DNA of 5,734 nucleotides from an uncultured Desulfobacterales bacterium (lineage in GTDB: Bacteria; Desulfobacterota; Desulfobacteria; Desulfobacterales; JAFDCJ01): the NCBI GenBank assembly GCA_945787595.1, contig CALZJV010000582.1:1-5734 (forward strand). The letters run 5' to 3'. Of the stretch, positions 1 through 5,506 are shown one piece after another. Positions within the stretch are counted from its first letter, which is position 1. Each line of letters opens with the position of its first letter. Made by a program: the position numbers and the translations under genes. The notes under the pieces are model-generated. The model made no database searches and had not been told where the DNA came from. It worked only from the letters and a program-made list of their open reading frames with translations.

Positions 1-195
1 GAGGTCTAATCTTCCTGAGGCCATTATTTTCCGGGACAGCCGAATGGGTGAATATAACCATCAGGGTGGGGATTACAAGGGAATATAAGAACAATCACTC
101 AGTGGCCTTGAGCCATGATTCATTCGACGGCGCCAATAAACCAAGCAAAACATGCTTATTTGTCTAAAATTTTACCTATATAAATAAAAATCATA

Positions 196-223
196 TTGAC
201 AAACCTATAATAAAGGATATAAA
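196..223 (+). promoter_or_regulatory. Predicted sigma70-type promoter upstream of the acetyl-CoA synthetase gene
   Basis: A perfect -35 hexamer TTGACA (196-201) lies 16 bp from a TATAAA -10 hexamer (218-223; 5 of 6 matches to TATAAT), within AT-rich DNA. Transcription would start near base 230 and leave a leader of about 165 nt before the ATG at 398. That leader contains the palindrome at 291-309. A second TATAAT at 206-211 has no -35 at suitable spacing. I saw no convincing sigma54 (GG-N10-GC) element nearby, although acs genes in some bacteria use one. Confidence 0.6.
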
Positions 224-290
224 AAGCTATAACGGTTGTGCTTGGCTTTACGGGCTCTTCTTGATTTGAATTTCTATTTTATAAAGTAAT

Positions 291-309
291 AAATGAATTA
301 TATTCATTT
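291..309. promoter_or_regulatory. Perfect 8-bp inverted repeat, candidate operator
   Basis: AAATGAAT and ATTCATTT form a perfect inverted repeat around the 3-bp centre TAT, 19 bp in all. The site lies between the predicted promoter (196-223) and the start codon at 398. The AT-only stem with a 3-nt loop would be weak as RNA, so a dimeric repressor site on DNA is the likelier reading. The TGAAT-N3-ATTCA core loosely resembles operators of TetR-type fatty-acid regulators, but no regulator gene is in the window and the assignment is inference. Confidence 0.4.
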
Positions 310-397
310 TCTCGGCCTCAATGGCAGTCATTCGCTAAAAGTTAGAAGGTCTCTTTATTTTTCTTATTGTCAATCTTAAAACTGAGAGGGGGTATTT

Positions 398-2428
398 ATG
401 GCGTCAAAAGAGGTTATCGAAACTTCCGAAGCGGAAATTGCGGTTCACTGGGGGGAGGAAGAATATTTCCATCCATCCAAAGAGTTCATTGCACAGGCCA
501 ACATGACGGATCCGGGTGTTTTTGAACGGTTCAGCCTGGACAATTTCCCGAACTGTTTCAAGGAATACGCGGATATTCTCGATTGGTATGAATACTGGCA
601 TACCACCCTGGACACCAGTGATGCACCCTGCTGGAAATGGTTTGTCGGCGGCAAGATCAATGCAAGCTACAATTGTGTGGATCGTCATCTCGCCAAGAAT
701 AAGAACAAGACCGCCATTCATTTTGTCCCTGAGCTCGAAGAGGAGAAAATCGAACATATTACCTTTCAGGAACTCTATGTGAGAGTAAACGAGTTTGCGG
801 CCCTGTTGCGGGATTTTGCCGGATTGAAAGCCGGCGATCGGGTGACCCTTCATATGCCCATGTCGGCCGAGCTGCCGATTACCATGCTGGCCTGTGCCCG
901 TCTGGGTGTCATTCATTCCGAGGTGTTCGGCGGTTTCAGCGGCAGGGCTAGTGCTGACCGCGTTGTGGATTCCCAGAGCCGTGTGCTCATCATCATGGAT
1001 TCTTACTATCGCGCCGGGAAACTGCTGAACCATAAGGAGAATGCCGACATCGCCGTTGATCTGGCCGAAAAAGACGGCCAAAAAGTCGACAAGGTGCTGG
1101 TGTGGCAGCGCTATCCGGGCAAAGCATCGAGTCCTACCCCTATGGTGGAGGGACGTGATTATTTCATCAACGACATGCTAAAGGACTATTACGGGCAGCG
1201 CGTCGACCCGGTACCCATGCCGGCTGAAGCACCGCTGTTTCTGATGTACACCAGCGGGACCACCGGCAAGCCCAAAGGCTGCCAGCACAGCACCGGCGGG
1301 TATCTTGCCTATGCTGCCGGCACGTCCAAATATGTGCAGGATATCCATCCGGAGGACGTCTACTGGTGCATGGCCGATATCGGCTGGATCACCGGACATT
1401 CCTACATCGTTTACGGACCGCTGGCGCTGTGCGCCTCAACGGTTATTTACGAAGGCGTTCCCAATTACCCGGACCCCGGTCGACCATGGCGGATCGCCCA
1501 GGATCTGGATGTGAACATCTTCCACACCGCACCCACCGCTATCCGTGCCCTGCGTAAAATCGGTCCGGATGAGCCGGCCAAATATAATTACCATTTTAAG
1601 CACATGACCACCGTGGGCGAACCCATCGAGCCGGAAGTCTGGAAATGGTACTACCACGCGGTCGGCAAAGGCCAGGCCGCCATCGTGGATACCTGGTGGC
1701 AGACCGAAACCGGCGGATTTCTGTGCAGCACCTTACCGGCCCTTGCGCCCATGAAACCGGGCAGTGCCGGCAAGGGTGTACCGGGCATTCACCCCATCAT
1801 CTATGACGATGAAAGCAACGTTATTCCTCCGGGCGCCGGTAAAGCCGGCAACATCTGCATTCAGAATCCGTGGCCGGGGGGGTTTCAGACGATCTGGGGT
1901 GATCGCGACCGTTTTGTCGAAACTTACTATGCCCGCTACTGTAAAAATCCGGACAGCAAGGACTGGCGGGACTGGCCCTACATGACCGGGGATGCTGCCG
2001 TGGAGGCCGAAGACGGCTATTACCGTATTCTCGGCCGCATCGATGATGTCATCAACGTTTCCGGCCACCGGCTGGGAACCAAAGAGATCGAGTCCGCCGC
2101 CCTGGTGGTTCCCGAGGTCGCTGAGGCCGCTGTCGTTCCGGTTGCCCATGAGATCAAAGGCCGCGAACCGGATCTTTTCGTATCTCTTAAACCCGGATTT
2201 GAGCCCTCAAAGGAACTGGAGCAGAAAGTATCAGACACCATTAGTAGAGAAATCGGCAAGATCGCCAAGCCGCGCCATGTCTGGATCGTCACGGATATGC
2301 CCAAGACCCGTTCGGGCAAAATCATGCGCCGGGTGCTGGGGGCGATTTCCAATAAGAAGGATGTCGGCGACGTCACCACCCTGGCCAACCCCGAAATTGT
2401 CGAAGAAATTAAGAAGATGGCCGAATGA
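398..2428 (+). CDS. acs: Acetyl-CoA synthetase, AMP-forming (acetate--CoA ligase)
   Basis: Cytoplasmic enzyme converting acetate, ATP and CoA to acetyl-CoA, AMP and PPi through an acetyl-adenylate. It is 676 aa, slightly above the usual ~650, and appears intact. Visible in order: an ACAS N-terminal segment (about 35-95, with WKWFVGGKINASYN); the P-loop-like A3 motif YTSGTTGKPKG (284-294), with Thr288 where Acs usually has Ser; WITGH (330-334); VGEP (406-409); DTWWQTETGG (431-440); the hinge/A8 motif GRIDDVINVSGHRLG (546-560, hinge Asp549); and PKTRSGKIMRR (635-645), whose Lys641 is the conserved catalytic lysine that acetyltransferases (Pat) can modify. Trp434, with Thr332 and Val406, matches the Salmonella Acs acetate pocket (Trp414, Thr311, Val386), which favours acetate over longer acids. 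The ATG at 398 is chosen because GAGGGGG lies 5 nt upstream of it. A symporter gene follows after 336 nt. Acetate specificity is inferred from these residues. Confidence 0.93.
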   Translation: MASKEVIETSEAEIAVHWGEEEYFHPSKEFIAQANMTDPGVFERFSLDNFPNCFKEYADILDWYEYWHTTLDTSDAPCWKWFVGGKINASYNCVDRHLAKNKNKTAIHFVPELEEEKIEHITFQELYVRVNEFAALLRDFAGLKAGDRVTLHMPMSAELPITMLACARLGVIHSEVFGGFSGRASADRVVDSQSRVLIIMDSYYRAGKLLNHKENADIAVDLAEKDGQKVDKVLVWQRYPGKASSPTPMVEGRDYFINDMLKDYYGQRVDPVPMPAEAPLFLMYTSGTTGKPKGCQHSTGGYLAYAAGTSKYVQDIHPEDVYWCMADIGWITGHSYIVYGPLALCASTVIYEGVPNYPDPGRPWRIAQDLDVNIFHTAPTAIRALRKIGPDEPAKYNYHFKHMTTVGEPIEPEVWKWYYHAVGKGQAAIVDTWWQTETGGFLCSTLPALAPMKPGSAGKGVPGIHPIIYDDESNVIPPGAGKAGNICIQNPWPGGFQTIWGDRDRFVETYYARYCKNPDSKDWRDWPYMTGDAAVEAEDGYYRILGRIDDVINVSGHRLGTKEIESAALVVPEVAEAAVVPVAHEIKGREPDLFVSLKPGFEPSKELEQKVSDTISREIGKIAKPRHVWIVTDMPKTRSGKIMRRVLGAISNKKDVGDVTTLANPEIVEEIKKMAE

Positions 2429-2454
2429 AGCTAGCAAAAATCGAAATGGGTATT

Positions 2455-2484
2455 GCACCACGGTCGGGGTGCGCTAAGGTTTTT
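2455..2484 (+). terminator. Weak candidate terminator after acs
   Basis: GCACC (2455-2459) can pair with GGTGC (2468-2472) across an 8-nt loop, and TTTTT follows at 2480-2484. The stem is only 5 bp and the T-run starts 7 nt after it, so termination would be inefficient. It is the only terminator-like structure close behind the acs stop codon. Confidence 0.25.
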
Positions 2485-2515
2485 ACTCATTGTGCTTTTA
2501 ACATAATGTCTGTGG

Positions 2516-2550
2516 CCAGAACCGCCAATATAATTTGGACTGCCGTCTGG
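2516..2550. repeat. Imperfect inverted repeat in the acs-symporter gap
   Basis: CCAGA (2516-2520) pairs with TCTGG (2546-2550), and inside it CCAA (2525-2528) pairs with TTGG (2535-2538). The two short stems are separated by an unpaired internal loop. It could be an RNA hairpin or the core of a dispersed intergenic repeat. Nothing in the window indicates a function, and short stems like these can arise by chance. Confidence 0.25.
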
Positions 2551-2751
2551 ATTCAGCACCGAAGCTGGCTTGAAATGCAACGCAGCGGATCGAAAGCGCT
2601 CAATGTCGGGATGATCGGAAAAAGGCAGCCCGAAGATTAGTTTAATGCTCCAATTTCTGTTCGATAAATGAGGAGGTGATGCCGTCACGAATGTAACCGT
2701 AAATGAGGAAATGGATGAAGGTTTTATTACCTAAAAAATAACCTATAAGCG

Positions 2752-2758
2752 AAAGGAG
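2752..2758 (+). promoter_or_regulatory. Ribosome-binding site of the symporter gene
   Basis: AAAGGAG lies 6 nt before the ATG at 2765, an ideal distance. It fixes that ATG as the symporter start and indicates the gene is translated independently of acs. Confidence 0.8.
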
Positions 2759-2764
2759 ACTAGC

Positions 2765-4090
2765 ATGGGATCTCATGTATACTGGCTATTCTTTTTCGTC
2801 CTGTGTTACTGGGGATACTGCATCACCATCGGTGTTACCGGTTACCTAAGGGCCAAAAAAGGAACCGACTACTTCATTGCCGGTCGCCAGCTCAACATCT
2901 GGGTATTTGTACTGGCGGCCACGGCCACCTCGTTTAGTGGCTGGACCTTTGTCGGACATCCGGCGCTGATGTGGAGGGACGGACTTCCGTACGGATATGC
3001 ATCCTTTTATGTGCTCACCATCCCGATTACGGGCGTGTTCTTCCTTAAACGCCAGTGGCTGTTGGGCAAGCGTTATGGATTCGTCACCCCGGGAGAGATG
3101 TATTCGAGCTATATGGGAGGCGAGGCAATTCGCATTCTGACCGTCATTGTAGCCTTGTTTTTCAGCATACCTTACCTCGGAATTCAGTTGCGGGCTTCGG
3201 GCATTTTGTTTAACATCTTAACCGACGGGCTGTTCTCGGTCAACGTCGGCATGTGGATGCTGGCGATCATCGTTCTGCTGTATGTGGGCCTGGGCGGCCT
3301 GCGCTCGGTGGCTTACGTGGACACGGCCCAGTGCATTCTGCTGTGGTCGGGAATCGTCGCCCTGGGTATCATCGGGGCCAATTTTGCCGGCGGCTTCGAT
3401 GCCCTGACATCAAAATTCGGCGACGTAGTGGCCTGGATCAACAGCGGCGGTGCGGAGGTACCCAAATGGGCGGATCCGGAGGCCGTCAAAGTTTTTATGG
3501 CAAGCAGCAAAAAAATAATTAACCTAACACCGTCCGGTGTCACCAATAAAGTGGCCGTGCCCGGTGTGATCCAATTTGTTCCGGCCGGTGCCATGGCCCA
3601 AGGCGGCACCTGGACCGGTGTCATGATTTTAACCTACATGTTTGCTCTGATGGGAATTCATTCCTCGCCGGCGTTTTCCATGTGGGCCTTTGCCAACAAG
3701 AACCCCAAACCCTTTCCGCTGCAGCAGGTGTGGGCTTCCACCGCGGGTATCGGATTCGCCCTCATTATTTTCACCACTCTGCAGGCTATGAGCGGTTGGG
3801 TGCTGGCCCTGTTACCCAGCAGTCACGGATCCGGCACCGTATTGCCGCTTGACAAGCTCATTACCAGTGGGGGTAACGACCTCGTGCCCTATCTGATCCA
3901 CTTGATGAAAGACACGGCGCCGTTTGCCGTCGGCATTCTGGCCATTTGCGCCCTGGCGGCCATGCAGTCCACCGGCGCGGCCTACATGTCCACCGCCAGC
4001 GGTATGCTGACCCGCGACCTTGTCAAACGGTATTTCAAAAAGGATATGACGGAAACCGAACAGACCCAATGGGGGCGTATCACCGTGTAA
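2765..4090 (+). CDS. N-terminal two-thirds of the SSS symporter, as read to the premature stop
   Basis: This is the 441-codon ORF that would be translated if the frameshift is real. It has about nine hydrophobic helices: roughly residues 5-26, 46-70, 76-94, 122-150, 158-177, 183-206, 283-302, 323-346 and 378-405. A long non-membrane stretch of about 75 residues (207-282) separates the sixth and seventh. The product would end right after the Na+-site helix (QST at 401-403) and the basic segment that follows, so it lacks the last core helices of the LeuT fold and would probably not transport. Codon use and composition match acs and do not suggest a foreign origin. Start chosen from the ribosome-binding site at 2752-2758. 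Confidence 0.8.
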   Translation: MGSHVYWLFFFVLCYWGYCITIGVTGYLRAKKGTDYFIAGRQLNIWVFVLAATATSFSGWTFVGHPALMWRDGLPYGYASFYVLTIPITGVFFLKRQWLLGKRYGFVTPGEMYSSYMGGEAIRILTVIVALFFSIPYLGIQLRASGILFNILTDGLFSVNVGMWMLAIIVLLYVGLGGLRSVAYVDTAQCILLWSGIVALGIIGANFAGGFDALTSKFGDVVAWINSGGAEVPKWADPEAVKVFMASSKKIINLTPSGVTNKVAVPGVIQFVPAGAMAQGGTWTGVMILTYMFALMGIHSSPAFSMWAFANKNPKPFPLQQVWASTAGIGFALIIFTTLQAMSGWVLALLPSSHGSGTVLPLDKLITSGGNDLVPYLIHLMKDTAPFAVGILAICALAAMQSTGAAYMSTASGMLTRDLVKRYFKKDMTETEQTQWGRITV

Positions 4091-4785
4091 CATTTGTGGT
4101 CGGATCGGCTTTGATCTTCGCCACCCTCGTACCGGGTGCTATCGTGATGCTGGGTGCCTTTGCGACCTCTTTCGGGTTTATGATGTATGTGCCCCTGATC
4201 GCCACGCTTTACTGGCCCTGGCTGACGCGCCAGGGGGTCGTCGCCGGCCTGATCTGCGGCATGCTCGCGGTATTCTTAACTTTCAGGTTCGATCTCGGAC
4301 TTCCCTGGGGTTACAACCCGCTCACGATCTTCGCTGCGGGGTGGGGGATCATGTTCAACCTGCCGGTCGCAATCCTGGTGAGTTTCTTTACCCAGCCGGA
4401 TAAAAAGGAACAGGACCGCAAAATGGGATATCACACCTTTATCCGGGAACATGCCAGTTTGGCGCCGGAAAAGAGGCACCTGATCAAATGGGGTTGGATC
4501 GTCACATGCACCTGGTACTTTTTCGCCATCGGACCCGGCTGCGTGATCGGCAATACGATCTTTGGTAACCCCATGAAACCGGATACCTGGGCCAATGGAA
4601 TGCCGTCAATCTGGATCTGGCAGATTATCTGGTGGCTCCTGGGTATCGGCATGATGTGGTTTTTGGCATACAAATTGGAAATGTCGACCAACATCAAAGG
4701 AGAATTTGACGTCTTGAAGCATGATATCTACGAAGAAGAGCCGGTAGTAGATGAGGGTTCCTCGCGAGGACAGTCAGGGGTATAG
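4087..4785 (+). CDS. C-terminal part of the SSS symporter, in the shifted frame
   Basis: About 232 codons from GTA (4087) to TAG (4783-4785) encode roughly six more hydrophobic segments, then a polar acidic tail (DIYEEEP and beyond) likely to be cytoplasmic. The helices begin with VTFVVGSALIFATL, directly continuing the upstream half. In-frame ATGs at 4069 and 4147 lack a ribosome-binding site, so this is unlikely to be an independent gene. One hydrophilic stretch (about 4399-4480) contains KKEQDRK and separates the helix pairs. Open reading over 230 codons with strongly membrane-like composition shows that the frame was under protein-level selection until recently. Confidence 0.7.
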   Translation, partial: VTFVVGSALIFATLVPGAIVMLGAFATSFGFMMYVPLIATLYWPWLTRQGVVAGLICGMLAVFLTFRFDLGLPWGYNPLTIFAAGWGIMFNLPVAILVSFFTQPDKKEQDRKMGYHTFIREHASLAPEKRHLIKWGWIVTCTWYFFAIGPGCVIGNTIFGNPMKPDTWANGMPSIWIWQIIWWLLGIGMMWFLAYKLEMSTNIKGEFDVLKHDIYEEEPVVDEGSSRGQSGV

Positions 4786-4824
4786 CATTTTGGTGTAGTA
4801 CCCTGATTAATCCAATATTAATAA

Positions 4825-4854
4825 GGAAGAGGAAGCGCCTGCGCTTCCTCTTCC
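4825..4854 (+). terminator. Perfect 13-bp hairpin after the symporter gene
   Basis: GGAAGAGGAAGCG (4825-4837) and CGCTTCCTCTTCC (4842-4854) form a perfect stem with a CCTG loop, starting 40 nt after the symporter stop. It is by far the strongest hairpin in the window. The following bases (CAACCTTGCC) contain no T-run, so it is not a textbook intrinsic terminator. It may act as a 3' end stabiliser, or as a terminator needing a factor. Confidence 0.55.
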
Positions 4855-4890
4855 CAACCTTGCCGAAAAAGAAAAATATTTCTCCGAAAA

Positions 4891-5304
4891 ATGAAACGAC
4901 TACTTACAGTTTTAATAATTGCTTTTTTCCTGGCTGCCGGCTGTGGCCTCGGGGGTTCAAAGTATGACGATGCCGTTTTAGATGGCGTTTCCAATCTTAA
5001 TACGGGCAAACCGGAGAAAGCATTCGAGGACTTCAATCGTGCGATAAAGATAGACCCACAGCTGGCCGGCGGCTACCTGGGACGGGCCAATACCCTCAAT
5101 ATGATGGGACGTTATGGAGAATCCATTGAGGACTACGATACAGTCCTTGAAATTGATCCGAAGCTGGCCAATGCTTATATCAACCGCGGATCCGCTTACT
5201 GGGACTGGACCCCAAGGCTGACAATAAACCGGGCATTTTTAAACGCCTTTTCAGCAACGATCCGAATGCCGAAAAAGGTATCCGTAAACACCTGGAGTAT
5301 TTAA
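4891..5304 (+). CDS. Small TPR lipoprotein as currently readable (137 aa)
   Basis: The product begins MKRLL, followed by a hydrophobic stretch and the lipobox LAAGC with the lipidated Cys18. Gly19 at +2 is not Asp, so in a Gram-negative the protein would be sorted to the outer membrane. Residues after about 105 are out of frame and unlike TPR sequence, so the real protein ends earlier in homology. Upstream of the ATG there is only A-rich sequence and no good Shine-Dalgarno. The start is chosen because the signal peptide begins exactly there. The gene sits after the symporter hairpin with no promoter I can identify, and its link to fatty-acid metabolism is unproven. Confidence 0.7.
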   Translation: MKRLLTVLIIAFFLAAGCGLGGSKYDDAVLDGVSNLNTGKPEKAFEDFNRAIKIDPQLAGGYLGRANTLNMMGRYGESIEDYDTVLEIDPKLANAYINRGSAYWDWTPRLTINRAFLNAFSATIRMPKKVSVNTWSI

Positions 5305-5339
5305 AGCAGAAGGTGAAAGAGCAAAGCGGCCAGGGCTAG
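4891..5339 (+). pseudogene. TPR-repeat lipoprotein, broken by an apparent 49-nt internal deletion
   Basis: Two complete TPR units (about residues 25-57 and 58-91) are followed by the first 14 residues of a third, ending at Asp105 (5203-5205). The frame then goes wrong. In the other frame, starting at CTG 5205-5207, the sequence LDPKADNKPGIFKRLF continues for 44 residues to TAG 5337-5339. LDPK occupies the same place as the IDPK that ends TPR2, so exactly 16 residues of the 34-residue third repeat are missing. Restoring frame and repeat length needs 49 nt. GGAC occurs twice at the junction (5202-5205 and 5207-5210), as expected of a deletion between short repeats. The intact protein would be about 165 aa. 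TPR proteins mediate protein-protein contacts; no partner can be named. Confidence 0.7.
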
Positions 5340-5346
5340 AAATGAG

Positions 5347-5374
5347 GAATGAAGAATGACGAATGACGAATGAT
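5347..5374. repeat. Four tandem 7-bp repeats (GAATGAN)
   Basis: GAATGAA, GAATGAC, GAATGAC and GAATGAT follow one another without gaps from 5347 to 5374, just after the lipoprotein stop, and differ only in the seventh base. Short heptad arrays of this kind occur between genes in many bacterial genomes. They can vary in copy number by slippage. No function is evident. Confidence 0.7.
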
Positions 5375-5388
5375 CCGCCTCCGGCGGA
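5374..5388. repeat. GC-rich 6-bp hairpin adjoining the heptad repeats
   Basis: TCCGCC (5374-5379) and GGCGGA (5383-5388) form a perfect stem around the loop TCC. It abuts the last heptad, so the two may be one composite intergenic element. No T-run follows within 20 nt, so it is not a standard terminator for the lipoprotein gene. Confidence 0.5.
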
Positions 5389-5427
5389 CCGAATCAAGGT
5401 ATTATATCATTATTAATCAGCATATTC

Positions 5428-5443
5428 GATCCTATCTAGGATC
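5428..5443. promoter_or_regulatory. 16-bp palindrome upstream of the second ligase gene
   Basis: GATCCTA (5428-5434) and TAGGATC (5437-5443) are a perfect inverted repeat around TC. It lies 63 bp before the ATG at 5507 and 7 bp upstream of a -10-like TATACT (5451-5456) that has no recognisable -35, so the palindrome covers the -35 position. That placement fits an activator or repressor site. The TTTGTTATATACTTTT that follows would also allow a weak terminator. Neither reading is proven. Confidence 0.35.
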
Positions 5444-5492
5444 TTTGTTATATACTTTTCAACCGCATCAACATCTCACCTATTCGTCGGAC

Positions 5493-5501
5493 AAAAGGAG
5501 G
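5493..5501 (+). promoter_or_regulatory. Ribosome-binding site of the second ligase gene
   Basis: AAAAGGAGG ends 5 nt before the ATG at 5507 and is close to the ideal Shine-Dalgarno. It settles the start codon of the partial gene that follows. Confidence 0.8.
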
Positions 5502-5506
5502 ATAGA

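Larger units (their letters stand above)
1..397. other. Left intergenic region / leader of the acetyl-CoA synthetase gene
   Basis: I find no convincing gene here. Two + strand frames are open from the left edge: one from base 2 to a TAA at 86-88, the other from base 3 to a TAA near base 165. Neither translation resembles a family I know, so the tail of an upstream gene can be neither shown nor excluded. From about base 160 to 310 the DNA is AT-rich, as expected of a regulatory region, and contains the promoter and palindrome listed separately. The region ends in a G-rich ribosome-binding site (385-393) just before the ATG at 398. Confidence 0.6.
2429..2764. other. Intergenic region between acs and the symporter gene
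   Basis: No gene can be supported in this 336-nt gap. An open frame on + (2425-2640, its ATG overlapping the acs stop as ATGA) and one on - (2431-2688) have no ribosome-binding site or recognisable family, and neither reads like a protein. No small hydrophobic ORF of the kind sometimes paired with symporters is present. Contents: a weak hairpin plus T-run (2455-2484), an imperfect hairpin (2516-2550), an extended Shine-Dalgarno-like sequence (2671-2680), and the real ribosome-binding site AAAGGAG (2752-2758) of the symporter. No promoter with two good hexamers was seen; the best, TTTAAT (2641-2646) with GATAAA (2663-2668), is weak. Confidence 0.6.
2765..4785 (+). pseudogene. Na+/solute symporter (SSS/SLC5 family), interrupted by a -1 type frameshift
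   Basis: Inner-membrane Na+-coupled transporter, probably for a short-chain carboxylate given the flanking acyl-CoA ligases. The reading frame stops at TAA 4088-4090 after 441 codons. The neighbouring frame, from GTA at 4087 to TAG at 4783-4785, continues the same protein without interruption. Restoring one nucleotide near 4085-4090 would join WGRITV to TFVVGSA and give about 673 aa, longer than most SSS proteins. Na+-site-like elements are visible: SFSGW in the first core helix (Ser56-Trp60), the family signature-like GGLRSVAYVDTAQ segment, and AAMQSTGAAYMST (Gln401, Ser402, Thr403) in the helix corresponding to PutP/vSGLT TM8. The adjacent Acs suggests a role like ActP, but no YjcH-type small partner gene is present. 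Whether the lesion is real, programmed or a sequence error cannot be told from this sequence; substrate is inference. Confidence 0.8.

Noticed and set aside
241..260. Possible sigma54 promoter (TTGG...GGGC) upstream of acs
   Set aside because: The GG and GC elements are 8 bp apart, not the required 10, and the flanking consensus is absent.
381..393. CTGAGAG in the acs leader as part of a TPP riboswitch
   Set aside because: The other conserved riboswitch parts are missing; the bases are simply the G-rich ribosome-binding site.
404..1081. Long minus-strand open frame (225 codons) inside acs
   Set aside because: It lies opposite the clearly coding acs gene, has no ribosome-binding site and no recognisable family; it mirrors acs codon bias.
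1733..2149. Minus-strand open frame (138 codons) inside acs
   Set aside because: It lies opposite conserved Acs motifs; no start signal and no protein-like features.
1992..2477. Plus-strand frame overlapping the acs 3' end and running past its stop
   Set aside because: Arg/Pro/Ser-rich out-of-frame reading of acs with no ribosome-binding site; acs itself is intact to its normal C-terminal motif.
2425..2640. 71-codon ORF whose ATG overlaps the acs stop (ATGA)
   Set aside because: The overlap suggests coupling, but the peptide has no family resemblance or protein-like pattern; kept only as part of the spacer finding.
2703..2741. 12-codon ORF MRKWMKVLLPKK before the symporter
   Set aside because: No ribosome-binding site at a proper distance and too short to distinguish from chance.
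4069..4785. Independent second gene starting at ATG 4069 or 4147
   Set aside because: No ribosome-binding site at either ATG, and the helices directly continue the symporter; read as its shifted C-terminal part.
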